Source: Cokeromyces recurvatus
Lineage: Eukaryota > Mucoromycota > Mucoromycetes > Mucorales > Mucoraceae
Reading direction: 5' to 3'
Assembly: GCF_025118155.1 (NCBI RefSeq)
Contig: NW_026251418.1
Location: forward strand, 124,001-188,000
DNA: 64,000 bases
Shown: positions 23,869-35,309 of the stretch, one piece after another
Position numbering within the stretch: the stretch's first letter is position 1
How the letters are laid out: each line of letters begins with the position of its first letter
The notes under the pieces: model-generated
Seen by the model: the letters and a program-made list of their open reading frames with translations, nothing else
The model's database searches: none
Told to the model about the DNA's origin: nothing
Made by a program: the position numbers and the translations under genes

Positions 23869-24807
23869 ATGATGATAGAGAATCCAGTGATAGCATTAAT
23901 TGGTGGAGGCAATATGGCAGAAGCAGTTTTAGGTGGACTTTATAAAGGAGGACATCCTGCCAACCATTTACGTTTCTCAGAACCTATTGAAGAAAGACGT
24001 CAATATCTCTCTAAACACTACCAGGGCGTGATTTCTTCTTCTTCGAATTCAGACGTTGTGAAGGGCGCTGATATCGTTATCTTGGCCGTGAAACCACAGG
24101 TGATGCCCTCTGTCGTTCAAGATTTAGCACCTCATATCGATCCCAAGACGTTGATCGTTTCGATTGCGGCTGGTATCGAAACCAAGGCCCTCCAACGTTG
24201 GTTTCAATCACCCTTAGCCATCGTTCGTTTGATGCCTAATACACCTGCTCTTATCAGTGAAGGCGCAATGGGTCTCTTTGCTAATTCTTTTGTTTCTGTT
24301 GAGCAAAAACAGATTGTAGAAAGTCTGTTTGGTTCCATCTCAAAGGTATTAAGTTGGGTTCATGAAGAATCCATGATAGACGCTGTGACGGGTGTAAGTG
24401 GAAGTGGTCCTGCTTATTTCTTTTTAATTATGGAAGCCATGGGTAATCATAGATTTCTATCTTTTTTTTTTTTTTTTTTTTTACGTTTTTTACTTTTTTT
24501 TTTTTTACTTTTTTTTACTAAATCATATACATATATAGAAAATGCGGCAATGGATTTAGGATTTAGTAGAGAAGATGCTAAAGCATTGACAGTACAGACA
24601 TGTTTAGGAGCTGCACGTATGGCACAAGAGAGTAATGAAGATGTATCAAGTTTACGTCAAAAGGTAACATCACCTAATGGAACAACAGAGGCAGCCATCA
24701 AGGTGATGGAAAGCTCTCAAATTCGTGATATTATGAAAAATGCTATTGTAGCTGCTACAAAACGTAGTCAGGAATTAGCAAAGGAGTTGGGTGGAGAAAA
24801 GAAATAA
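23869..24807 (+). CDS. PRO3: Pyrroline-5-carboxylate reductase
   Basis: Catalyses the last step of proline synthesis, NAD(P)H-dependent reduction of P5C. The N-terminal Rossmann motif is ALIGGGNMAEAVLGGL, followed by ADIVILAVKPQVMPSVV and IVRLMPNTPALISEGAMG. The dimerisation and active-site region reads GVSGSGPAYFFLIMEAM, and the C-terminal signature is RQKVTSPNGTTEAAI. Translated straight through, the frame contains a poly-Phe insert. That is a 96-nt GT-AG intron (24443-24538) whose length is a multiple of three and which has no stop; removing it joins EAM to ENAAMDLGF, as in the family. Mature length is about 280 residues, normal for P5CR. MIENP may be the true start (second Met). Confidence 0.94.
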   Translation: MMIENPVIALIGGGNMAEAVLGGLYKGGHPANHLRFSEPIEERRQYLSKHYQGVISSSSNSDVVKGADIVILAVKPQVMPSVVQDLAPHIDPKTLIVSIAAGIETKALQRWFQSPLAIVRLMPNTPALISEGAMGLFANSFVSVEQKQIVESLFGSISKVLSWVHEESMIDAVTGVSGSGPAYFFLIMEAMGNHRFLSFFFFFFLRFLLFFFLLFFTKSYTYIENAAMDLGFSREDAKALTVQTCLGAARMAQESNEDVSSLRQKVTSPNGTTEAAIKVMESSQIRDIMKNAIVAATKRSQELAKELGGEKK

Positions 24808-25311
24808 ACATGATCATATAGTCATAAAATAAATGTATGTATTATTATTAAAAAAAAAAAAAAAGAAAAAGAAAAAAAGTCGGAGATTTTATTTGTAATT
24901 TATCTGATAAAGACAACACGTCAAAAAAAAAAAAAATACTTCTATTACACAAAAAAAGTAGTAAATAAAGGAACTCTTTATAGTCTTCTAGAAAAAAAAA
25001 CATATTCATATACATATACATCTTATATATAATAGTAAACAATGTATGTATAAAAAGGGAGGATTTACATATACGTAGATAAAGTAAAAAAATGAAAAAA
25101 TGAAAAAATGAAAAATGAAAAAAATGAAAAAAAAAAGATATATAAAGGGGAAGGGAAAAGGGAAAAAAGTATACATATACATATACATATATATTTATAT
25201 TTATAAAGAATAAAAAAAAAAAGAAAAAAAAGAAAAGAAAAAATTATATATACATATATATTTCTAAAGTATACATATACATATATGCATATATCCAATT
25301 ATTATCCATTC
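24808..25311. other. Low-complexity intergenic region
   Basis: A-rich and TATATA/ATGAAA-type simple sequence (for example GAAAAAAT units at 25085-25125) between the convergent PRO3 and zinc-cluster genes. No gene. Confidence 0.7.
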
Positions 25312-25377
25312 TTAAGCACGAGGAGGAACCCATGAACCTATTATATAAGAGAGTTAACTTCAATTCTTTACCTCACC

Positions 25378-25411
<34 letters not shown>

Positions 25412-26742
25412 ACCTGAATCAGGAGAAGATGTGGTTGCAGTTGATGTAGATGTAGAAGGGATGGGAGTCATAGACTGAGGCTTTGCGAAATGATCATTTT
25501 GTGGATTCGTATTAGTAGGCGTATTGGTAGCAGTGTTAGTTGTATTGGTAGTAGCCGCATTTGGTTCAGTCTTGATATCAGGTAAATGAGGGCTATTTCT
25601 TTGAGAAGGAGGTTGACTATGAGACTGATTACTAGTTGTTTGTGGTTGATAATAAATTTGAGGACTGCCAGCAGGTGAAGGTTGATGAATAACATGATCT
25701 GTATGTTGTTGCATCATAGGAGGACGAGCTAATTGAGGACTTGACTGTTGTTGAATCATGGTATTGTAATGTTGATGATAAGCAGCATGTTGAGGCTGTT
25801 GTTGAGGCTGTTGTTGTTGAGGCTGTTGAGAGGGCTGATGCTGACCATGATCATTTTGCTGAGGAGCAGTCGCACCAGGGACTAAGATAGGATAGCCCAT
25901 AGGAGGATAAACAGGATTTACAACATAAGGTTGAGGCATCATTTGATCTTTATGATACGTGTATTGACCGTAAGGATCATAATGTTGACCATATTGATTC
26001 AAGTTTTGTGGATAACCGAATGGAAGAGCAGGTCCACGCATAGATGGAGCATATTGAGTTGTTGGTGCTGTATTAGTAGGCTGTGGTTGTTGATGATGTT
26101 GGTGATGATGTTGCTGCTGTTGTTGCTGTTGTTGTTGATGATGATGATGATCATTTATACTATTAGCTGTATTTGTTGTAGTTGTCTTGCGAGGCTTTTC
26201 TTCTATAAATACATGCATGTAAATGTAAATAAAACAACATAAATAACACAACATCTATTTAATACCTCCAGTCTTTTGTCTTCTCTTATAAGGACCACGT
26301 TTAATTCCCTTTTTACGTTCCTTTCTCACTGAATTAACACAAGTATCCGCAATACCATATTTAATACATCTAGGACAAGGTCTAGCATCATCACATTTTT
26401 TACAAGCTTTTTGACAATTGGCTATATAAGAATTAAAAAACAAACAAAAAAAAATTTTTTTTTTCATTCGGGATTAGCTTGTGTGACTCTATCAGATAAG
26501 TAGTGGTAATAGTATTACTTACTGCATGCATTTTTGACTTGCTTTCTTTTAGGAGCTTGTTGTTGAGGTGGTTGTTGTTGGGGTGGAGGAGGAACTTGAT
26601 CAGGAATACCAGGATGTTGCATAGGAGGTAAACCATGAGGAGGTTGATTCATCATAGGAGCTCCATTATTTAATACACTGGCTTGTGGTTGATAAGGTTG
26701 TTGATAACCTTGCTGCTGTTGATAATATGGCATTGACTGCAT
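25312..26742 (-). CDS. Zn(II)2Cys6 zinc-cluster transcription factor, glutamine-rich
   Basis: Fungal-type nuclear DNA-binding regulator. Exon 1 (26742 to about 26523) is Gln/Pro-rich and ends KRKQVKNAC. The next exon completes the cluster (TNCQKACKKCDD, ARPCPRCIKYGIADTC) and a very basic tail, RKERKKGIKRGPYKRR. Spacing from the first Cys is C-x2-C-x6-C-x5-C-x2-C-x8-C, with an extra Cys inside the first loop. The third exon is long and low-complexity: His/Gln tracts, QQPQQQQ, Pro/Ser/Thr repeats. An intron with a 26-base homopolymer leads to a last short exon that finishes GSWVPPRA; without splicing, the frame would run into poly-Phe. Zinc-cluster identity is clear; target genes are unknown. 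Confidence 0.88.
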
Positions 26743-27644
26743 TATATAATTAAATGACAGAAACTGAGAAAAGAATAGGAGTTCCTAAAGAGAAAGAAAG
26801 AAAGGAAAAAAAAAAAAAAAAAAAAAAAGATTGTGTGAGTGAGAGTGAATGAATGAGTGAATGAATGAATGAATTGTGTGTGTGTATGGAATTTTTTTAT
26901 ACAAGGGTTTCTCTTAATTGAGTAAAAAAAAAAAAAATAATATAATAAAAAAAAAATTTTTTTCTGTTACCAGTTTTTTTTTCTGGTATATGTGGAATTT
27001 TAGTGGTATAAAAATTGTCATGCATTTTTTTTTGTGTATAACAAAATGTCAGTGGGATGTAATATATACAAATATGGTATATATGTAGATATAATGTATG
27101 TATGTATGTATGTATGTGTGTATGTGTGTGTGTATGTGTGTATGTGTGTGTAATGTTTATGTTTGTATGTGACAGGTAAAGTATTTTATATGAAAATCAC
27201 ATTTGTGATGAACTATGTACTTTCTTTTTTTTTTTACAAAAAAGGGGAAAGTGATGACATGACGATGACTCCGATTATAATCTGACTTTGTAAGATTTTG
27301 CAAGTAAAAAAAAAAAAAAAAAAAAAAACACAAAAGTAGAAGTCTTGTCAAAAAAAAAAAATACATGACAATTTATATGCTATATAAACCACATAGAATT
27401 GCTTTTTTTTTAACCCAAAAAAAACCCCTTCCAAAGAGAACCCAAAAGTATTTGCGTAGTAACTTTTTTTTTTACAAGAGAAAATGGTTAAAAAGGAGTT
27501 CTAAACTTACTGTGTGTGATGTGAGATGATGTGTTGTGTTCCTTTTTGACAGAAATTAAGAAAATATATGAATAAATATTTAATTATTTGCTGTCGCTTT
27601 TTTTCTTTCTTTCTTTTTTATAGAAAAAAAAAATTGAAAAGAAG

Positions 27645-27685
<41 letters not shown>

Positions 27686-28869
27686 AAAAAATTATTATTG
27701 ACAAAAAAAACATATATACGTGATTACATTTATACAATTTTTTTTTTAGACTCTCGATTAGCTATAGGTCAATATTTGTCGGTATTTAAATTTGAAACAT
27801 ATAGTCCAAGTACATCTACAAACATGGAATATAGAAATATTAGCCTATTATTCATATTATACAAAAATAAAAAAATGAATAGTAACTCTTAATTGCTATC
27901 TTTTTTAATATTCTAGTAAAAAAAAAGGAGGAAGAATAGAATTACATAATTAATGAAGGAAAAAAAAGCTATTATTCTTTGTATTTTATTTTATTTTTTC
28001 AAAAAAAAAAAGGCTGACATTTAACAAACAATTTACCATGAAAAACAACACGTTTTTTTCTTTTTTTTTTATTATTAACATTTAAAAGGAAAAAGGAAGG
28101 CAAGTGAATATAATTCATATTTTAATATAAACATTGTATACATATAAATTGAATATATTACAAACTCAATATTGAATATAATACAAACTCAAAATTCATA
28201 AATATCACAGACCAATTTAAGGGACAACTTTTTTTTTTGTCAAGGTGAATCAGCGTATCACGCTTATTTTATTGATGCTCCGCATTCAATGATCATATGT
28301 GAATTATCAAAGTTGGAGAATAATTATAATAACTGCACAATGGTAATGCACATATTTATATTCATGTTTACAGTGTGTGGGATCAATTCCGTTCACATGG
28401 TAACGATCAAAGATAAATCCGTGGTTACCTTTGTTGTTGCTTTAAGAATTATGAAAGAAAAACAAAAATGATTTCTCTACTCATACAATAATATGGATAA
28501 CCTTCTTGGCCTTTTTTTTTTTTAATTTTATTTACTTGTTTTTTTTTTCTTGATAATACTAAATAAACTCTTTATGCTAATTTTGAGATCAGATATAATT
28601 ACAGCAAGTAAATTAATTTAGGAATTGGAATACGATAGTGTTCTCTTGGGAAATAATGAAACTAGAAACAATGGATAGTAAATGTTGTGAAGAAGAGGAA
28701 GCAAGACGAACTCCAAAGAAATCTCCTTCCTTCCTTCCTTCCTGCTTCTTTAGATATTATGAATGGGATTTCATTTTATGGCTCATTTATTTTCTATTGT
28801 CATATCCTCCTAAACAAAACAATAAAGTAGTAATGACAATCATATTTATTAAAATAACGCCTTTCTTTA
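26743..28869. other. Gene-poor region with microsatellites
   Basis: About 2.1 kb between the zinc-cluster gene start and the ATG1 3' end. Holds a TGTATG/TGTG array (27094-27152), a GAAT array (26845-26873), long A/T homopolymers (27642-27680) and many T-rich tracts. Short open frames (27698-27892, 28289-28471, 28638-28919) show no family features. The first part probably includes the zinc-cluster gene's 5' UTR. Confidence 0.6.
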
Positions 28870-31432
28870 TTATTTTTGAATACGTTGTTCTGATCTTTTC
28901 TTTTTCCGTAGAACGATGATTCGATGACAAATAGAATCAATGACTAGTATATGATACGTATTAATATATGTATATCTATTTCTACACGTATATATGTATA
29001 TGTGTATAGACTTACATTTATGAATAATACCTCGATCCTCTTCTTCTATAATAACTTGTTCTTTATGGTTAGGTTGAATTTGTAATATGGCCTCTAGCAT
29101 CCATATCGCCATTTGATAATCTTGTTCACATTCATTGATATTCTCTCCTACTAATTCATGAACTGCAGCAGCACGACTCTATCATAATTTATTATGTTTA
29201 AAAGAGAATAAATTTGAGACAAATAGTATCTATACACGTATAAAAAAAAATTACCATTTCTAATGCACGGTTATAAAGTAACTTTTCAACAATACAACTT
29301 TCTTCTATTGCATGATCTACTACTTTATGTATTCTTTCAGCACGATCTAAACAACTATTAAAACGATCTCTCATCCATTGGACAGTGTCATTTAAACGAA
29401 TGGTTAATTCCTCCTTTCTTTCTATTTCATCTTCTTCTATCTCTTGCCAATATTCCTGTGCAATATAAAGACCTTCTTCTAATAATGACAATGCCTTTAC
29501 ATAAAGTGCCATCGTTTCAGATAGTTGAATGGGTATTGTTGTATGAGTATCATATCTTTGATCTCCAAGGGTAGCTACTGCATATGCCATACAAGCTAAT
29601 CTTTCAATTTGATTCATTGTTGTTAGTGTGATATTTGTTTGATAATCAAAGAAACCTTGAGGTTGATTTTGTATGGATAATCGAGATCCTATTATTAAAT
29701 GAGGCACATTCTCCTTTGGGGGTGAAGGTGTACCAAATAATCGGACTGAAGCCTTACAAAGTGCTTTAGCTAAAGCTGAACCTGCAGCTGAAGAAGAACT
29801 TGTAGCGACACTCCCACTAGATTTTCGTTCACGAATTAAAGGTGCTGAAGTAGGTTTGGGTATATTCACTGCATGTGTAGTCTGAGGTGTTGATTTTAAC
29901 TCTAAAAATTGAGAAAGAAAGAAAGAGAGTATAAATGAAATCTAAAATAGATATAAACATAAATTGAAATAGATACCATCAGCAAATTGATTTGTTTCAA
30001 TAGATCGAAGATCTAATACAACATATTCTTGTAATATTTCTTCTTCTTCTTCTTCTCTTTTCTTTGTCTTTAAAGTTGGTTTAGAAGATAAAGAATGAAT
30101 CGGGACAATTTTCCTTATATAAAAAGGGATTAGAAAATACAAACAAACAAACAAACAAGTATTCATAAAGTTACTTGTTACGTGGTGAAGATGGATTCTT
30201 TGTTGATGACGAAATAATAGGAGCAAATGGAGGTGGTTCATAATTTTTTAATGGTTTTGATAATACAGCAGGATGTTGAAAGAAATCATCAAATGATAAT
30301 CGTTCTACTGGATTCCTTTTAAGTAAATGTCGAATTAAATCTTTCAAATCATGACCGACATTATCAGGAAAATGAATCTGATCCTTATTTTCTTGAATTT
30401 TCTTTAATAATTCAATATGATTTTGAGCACGAAATGGAGGTCGACCGGTGACCATTTCATAAAGGACAGCGCCTACACTCCAAAGATCTGCTTTTGCGTC
30501 ATATTTTTTATAAGAAAGTATTTCAGGACCCATATAAAGGGGTGAACCACAGAGAGTATCAGCCAAACTAGCATTTGGTAAGAATCTAGCAAAACCGAAA
30601 TCAGCCACTTTTAAGATAGGTAAATCGATATCATCTGATGGAGATAATAATAAGTTCTAATTGATAAAAAAAAAAGTTAAAAAAATAAAATAAAATAAAT
30701 AAAATAAAAATACATGATGGCTTTATTTTATTTTCTTTTTTTTTACTTGTGGTTTTATATCTCTATGAATCAAGTTTTGAGACCTCAGAAATTTTAATGC
30801 ATTTGCTATCATCATATTTTATTTTTATTTATATTTTCTTTTTTTTTTTTTTTTTCAAGTACAAATGTTATATACATGTTATCTATTTTACCTAATTGCT
30901 TTAAAAAATGACGAACCATTCTTTCAGGTAAACCACTTGATTTATTAAAATTCTTTGACCTTAATTCTTTTATAAAATGAGACAAATCACCTAAAGAACA
31001 ATATTCCATGACTAAAAATATATTGGATTCCGTTTTCTATACATTATTGTTAATTTTTTTGCATAATTTTATTCCTATTATTATTTTTACCTGACATTCA
31101 ATTAATCCAACAATATTTTTATGTCTTATTGCAGTTAATATCGATATCTCTGATTCCAAGTTTTCTAATAACTTTTTAGTTAATTTAGATCTCTTTACAG
31201 ACTTGATAGCTACAGTTTGTTGAGTATCCTAAGTAGGTAGATGAATAAATAAATAAAAGAGACAGAGAGAGAGAGAGAGATTAAGTTTATATGTAAATGG
31301 TGTAATTTATAATTCATTTACTTTATGCTGCGCTTTATAAACAGTTGCAAATGAACCTTGACCAATTCGATTTTGAATAATGTAATCACCCACTTGTTCA
31401 ATACGTTTATTATTTTCTTTTATTGATGACAT
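28870..31432 (-). CDS. ATG1: Autophagy-initiating serine/threonine kinase Atg1/ULK
   Basis: Kinase that starts autophagosome formation with Atg13. About nine exons. The kinase domain begins [19 protein letters not shown] with a Gly-rich loop, followed by VAIK lysine, the αC region and [30 protein letters not shown] spans an intron, DFG is in [13 protein letters not shown], and the activation loop reads [15 protein letters not shown], typical of Atg1. The central linker is Ser/Pro-rich. The C-terminal helical region ([52 protein letters not shown]) corresponds to the MIT repeats that bind Atg13. The last exon ends [17 protein letters not shown]. At about 700 residues it is somewhat shorter than yeast Atg1 (897). 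Confidence 0.92.
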
Positions 31433-31786
31433 GATTAAATAAATTAAGATGTGTATGTGTATGTGAAAAAAAAGAAAAAATAAATAAATAAAATAAAATA
31501 AACAAATAAAAAGATAAACTATTATTTTGAGGAGAACTGATTTAAAAGCGGGAATTTTTTAACTTGTTATCATCAGTCATATGGATAATAGTTAAATGAA
31601 TGACGTTTCTTATTACATGAATAAAGTAAACAAATAAAGAATCATGTGAACACATATTCACTTTTTACTTTTTACTTTTCACTTTTTACTTTTTACTTTT
31701 CACTTTTCACTTTTACTTTTACTTTCGCCTTTCTTCTCTTTCTTCTCTTTCTTCTCTTTCTTCTCTTTCTTCTTATAACGAAAATT
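31433..31786. promoter_or_regulatory. Divergent region ATG1 / PABP-like gene with TTTACTTTT repeats
   Basis: Between divergent starts. 31663-31775 is a pyrimidine microsatellite: repeated TTTTTACTTTTCAC-type units followed by five CTTTCTTCT units. It would lie in the promoter or 5' leader of the plus-strand gene. Confidence 0.6.
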
Positions 31787-32919
31787 ATGGTATTAGAAAC
31801 AATCTATCTTGTCTTTTGTTCTATTTTTTTTTAAAAAAATGGTTTCTTTTTTATATTAGCTGACTGCACCTTATGTTCATTTGAATAGTCATGACAACAT
31901 AACGGCTATGATTGATTATACAAATTTATATATTAAAAATCTAGATCTAGAAATAACGAGTTATGATCTATTTAAAAAGTTTAGAATTTATGGTAAAATT
32001 ATATCAGCAAGAGTAATGAAAGATACTGTGACAAGTATTTCAAAGGGATATGGATTTGTTAGTTTTACAACAATGGAAGAGGCAAGTGAAGCTTTACAAT
32101 ATATGAATGGTGCATTGTTAAATACAAAGAATATCATCGTTACCTATCACACGCATAAAAAGAAGATAGCAAAGGTAAAAGAAAGTCATGTTTATTTATT
32201 TATTTATTTATTTATTATCATTAGTTGTCTTCTTCTTCCAATCATCATCTTCTTGAAAACCCTTTTTCGACTACTACTACTACTACTACTACTTCTTCTA
32301 CTTCTTCTCCTCTTCCTCCATCTTATCATACACCACCACCACCACCTATACAAGCCACTAATTCTTTATTGGATTCAACTTATTGTTTAATACCTTCTAC
32401 ATCTATTCAAATACAAAAATTACGTGAAGCCATTTGTCAACATTTATCTAAAGAAGAACAGGAAAGAGATTTAAATGACCTTGTGGATCTTATTCAATCT
32501 TTAAAGAAACGTGAATTATCACTTTGTTTATTTAATCCTCATTTTTTGAAACAAAAGATAGAAGAAGCTTATGACGCACTCTATTTATTTAAAACGAATA
32601 CTAGAAATAGAGTAGAGCATAATGCTGCTGTAGCTATATTAAAGTCATTAGAAGGATTATCATTGAATAAACAAAAGAGATTATTTGGTGATCTCTTTTT
32701 TCCATATGTGAGGGTAAATTCATATTTATACTATACGCACACTCACACTCACACTATTATATAAAATAGGCTACAGGCATTAAATATGCTCCAAAGGTGA
32801 CAATTCAATTATTAGATACCATTCCTTTAGAAGAATTAGCTTTTATTATGTATGATAAACCTGAATTAATGAAAAAGGTTCAATATGCTTATTCTCAACT
32901 TTATAACAACAACAATTAA
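31787..32919 (+). CDS. PABP-like protein with one RRM and a C-terminal MLLE domain
   Basis: Predicted RNA-binding protein. The proposed start ATG at 31787 is followed by a 70-nt intron with a weak donor (GTATTAG) and acceptor TTATATTAG, giving MLTAPYVHLNSHDN. An RRM follows, with RNP2 (NLYIKNL) and RNP1 (KGYGFVSF). After a Ser/Thr/Pro linker (STTTTTTTTSSTSS) comes a helical region. The C-terminus reads LEGLSLNKQKRLFGDLFFPY, then APKVTIQLLD and PELMKKVQYAYSQL, which matches the PABC/MLLE fold that binds PAM2 peptides. Canonical Pab1 has four RRMs, so this is a divergent, reduced paralogue. The start and first exon are uncertain; both domains are well supported. Confidence 0.78.
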
Positions 32920-33013
32920 GAAAACAAACAAACAAAAAATAGTCTTCTTCTTCATTTATCCCTTCCCTTCCCTTCCCCTTCTACACTCTCTCATCCTTCT
33001 TCTCTGTCTTCAT

Positions 33014-33357
33014 TCATCTTTCTTCTTTTCTAGTCTTTATATAAGCAGGTGGTTCTTCCATTTCTTTCCAAATAGCTTCCATTCTTTTTCTCTTTTCTTT
33101 TGATTTTCCTTTATTTGCTTCTCTTTGTGCCAAAAACTAGTTGTTAGTATCAAAAATAAATAAATAAATAAATAAAATTAACATACACATATATATATAT
33201 TTTTTACCTCTTGCTTTAAACATTCATCTACTGCTCGTTTTGCTTCATTACATGTACCTAGAAACTTGTTAAAGGTACCTGCTTTATGACAGGCTTCTAA
33301 GGCTTCAATGACATGATCACATCCTTCATTTTTATGTGCATCTAATAACGGATGCAT
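33014..33357 (-). CDS. CMC2: Mitochondrial twin-CX9C protein Cmc2
   Basis: Small intermembrane-space protein of the Cmc1/Cmc2 group, involved in cytochrome c oxidase biogenesis and copper handling. Two exons separated by an intron near 33131-33207. It starts MHPLLDAHKNEGCDHVIEAL. The first CX9C is CDHVIEALEAC and the second CNEAKRAVDEC, which fold as a coiled-coil-helix hairpin with two disulfides. MHP at the N-terminus and LKxE after the second motif are typical of Cmc2. The C-terminal exon is highly basic (KGKSKEKRKRMEA). Total length is about 91 residues. It is too short for a long single open frame but well supported by the Cys spacing. Confidence 0.85.
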
Positions 33358-33578
33358 TTTAAAATAAAAATTATAATAATAAAAATATCAAAATAAAAAA
33401 CCCTGGGTGTTGTTTAGTGTGATAAAGGGGAGGGGGGGGAAGAGAAAAAAAAAAGTTTAATTAAATCATTTCTATTGGTTTATCTTTTAATGCATGATTA
33501 TTTATTTATTTTCTTTTTTAAAATAAGGTCTTCTCTTATCCTTTTTTTTTGTTATTTTTAAAAGTTGAAAAAAAAAGA

Positions 33579-34106
33579 ATGAATAAAGAACGTCTTGTTC
33601 AATGTCATTGTTCATATAATTGTAATTTGCAATATCCTGGATATCAGTGGATTTTGCCTAAAATCAAAGACAAGCATTTATATTATGAAAAAACAATTCA
33701 ATGGCAAAAAGAACAACAACAATCATTAGAAACAGGTTTTAAACTATTTTAAACTATTTTTTTTTCTTGTTTGTTTCCCCCTCCCCTTCCCTCCTTCTTT
33801 TTTATATTTATTATTATAATTGTTATTGTGATTGTTAAAACAATTATAGACATCATCATTGATACTCTTGGGAAACAACTAGCTTCTATTTCTATTCATC
33901 ATCGTGCTATAAAGAAAAAAAAACAAATACCTCTTTTACCTACTAACAAAAAGAACTTGACTGTTGTTTTGAAAGGACTACAATCATTACGCGATGACGA
34001 GGATGATTGTATAATGGTCTTGAAGGAATTTACTGTGATTAAAAGTAAAGTGGAAGAAAAACAGAAAGAACGGCAACCAATTATATGGCAAACTGAATAT
34101 TATTAA
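33579..34106 (+). CDS. Small hypothetical protein, two exons
   Basis: Not recognised. The first part begins MNKERLVQCHCSYNCNLQYP, with a CxC-x3-C cluster. The second part reads DTLGKQLASISIHHRAIKKK and QPIIWQTEYY. Joining them requires an intron from about 33735 (donor GTTTTA, unusual) to the acceptor AATTATAG near 33848, giving SLET-DIIIDTLGK. The frame is then continuous, with about 135-140 residues. No known domain is visible. The atypical donor means two separate short genes, or a non-coding origin, cannot be excluded. Confidence 0.45.
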
Positions 34107-34730
34107 TTTTTTTTTTAAATGTCCCCCCCCTCCATCATGCTTATTATACCCATCAACAACAACAATAGTAATAATAATAATAATAATGTGACGCGATAAT
34201 AATAATAAAAACTGCCTTCAAATAGTGATGGTCTCAACAACAACATCATCATCGTCATCATCCCTTATTATAAAGAAACCAAAATGAATTCTATTATTGA
34301 TAATATTTCAGATTGTAGCAAAAAAAAAAAAATCTGTTAAAGAAAACTTGCTCAATAAATAAAAAAAAAGCAGTTATTTACTACTAAAATATTCATATAA
34401 TATCATTACAGAAATGAGCTCGTTCTATTACGACGGATTCAATTAAGAAACTAATAAAATAGAGTTATCTTGTATGAACGAATGATATTGATAGAATTCA
34501 ATTACTCTCTCCCAAAGAAGGTGGTAGCATCACGGATTGTAATTTTCTAGAAATTTAATTACATAAAACCAGTCTCTTTATTTTGGAGTGGCTTTTAAAC
34601 TAAGTGACTTGATAAATAAATTTTCTAGTCAGAAATAAAAAAAATTTTTTTTTTTATTTATTTTAAAAATATATAAAGAAACCTTTATTCCTTTTTATTT
34701 AAATTATTTCTCTTTCATTTTTTATAATAT
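34107..34730. other. AT-rich intergenic region upstream of the snoRNA locus
   Basis: Contains AAT and CAA/CAT simple repeats (34155-34240) and no recognisable gene. The end of this stretch should hold the promoter of the snoRNA host transcript. Confidence 0.55.
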
Positions 34731-34804
34731 GGATTCACTTTAACAATGGTAAGTTATTATTTATAGTAGATCTTTTTTTTTTCTTCCTTTTTCTCTTTTA
34801 CATT

Positions 34805-34930
34805 TTTTTGTGGAAAGATGAAGAAATTTTTCATTGTCTTCATTTTAACATATCGACCATGATGATATAACCCGCAGTACTTCGCTGAGTACTGTTGATA
34901 CTTGCCAGTATAACTTCCTGACCACAAAAA
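34805..34930 (+). ncRNA. Box C/D snoRNA candidate in host intron 1
   Basis: A nine-base terminal stem pairs TTTTTGTGG (34805-34813) with CCACAAAAA (34922-34930). A CTGA D box lies just inside the 3' arm (34918-34921), and an internal D' CTGA lies at 34885-34888 followed by a C'-like TGTTGAT. The C box is either a weak GATGAAG beside the stem or a perfect ATGATGA at 34859-34865, which would give a shorter RNA of about 65 nt. It sits in the intron before U14. Guide target not identified. Confidence 0.5.
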
Positions 34931-35131
34931 AAAAGAAAGAAAAAAAAAAGAATTTATTTTTATTTTTTTTCGTGATTTATTAATTTCGTTTTATTCTTTT
35001 AGGCTTCTAGTTTTATATCTTTACCTTAAGGTTTTGATAAAAAAAACTTTTCGAGTCATTTTGGTGTATCCATCTATTTTGCTCAAAAAATAGATGAAGA
35101 AAAGGTAAAAATCTCTTAAATTCATTAACTT

Positions 35132-35309
35132 GGTTCATATGATGATGAAATCCCGTGTTCGCAGTTTCCCCTGGAAGAGAGCTTAGTTTATGGCGATTAT
35201 GAATGGATGGATTCGCTGTTATTTGGCTTTTGTCATTTATCAGCTTATACTGAACTTCAGAAAGTCCTCTCGATGTCGGAATAACACTTCCTTGGATGTC
35301 TGATGAACC
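35132..35309 (+). ncRNA. U14 small nucleolar RNA (snR128)
   Basis: Conserved box C/D snoRNA needed for 18S rRNA processing. The terminal stem pairs GGTTCA (35132-35137) with TGAACC (35304-35309). Box C ATGATGA follows the 5' arm. The conserved 18S-pairing segments are TTCGCAGTTTCC (35158-35169) and CTTCCTTGGATGTCTGA ending in box D CTGA (35300-35303); both match U14 domains known from yeast to human. At about 178 nt it is longer than yeast (about 126 nt), with the extra length between the domains. It lies inside intron 35105-35366 of the non-coding host. Confidence 0.9.

Noticed and set aside
25065..25298. Overlapping Phe/Tyr/Ile-rich open frames
   Set aside because: Simple-sequence A/T repeats read in translation; no protein-like composition.
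28638..28919. 93-codon plus-strand frame near the ATG1 3' end
   Set aside because: Overlaps the final ATG1 exon on the other strand and has no recognisable domain.
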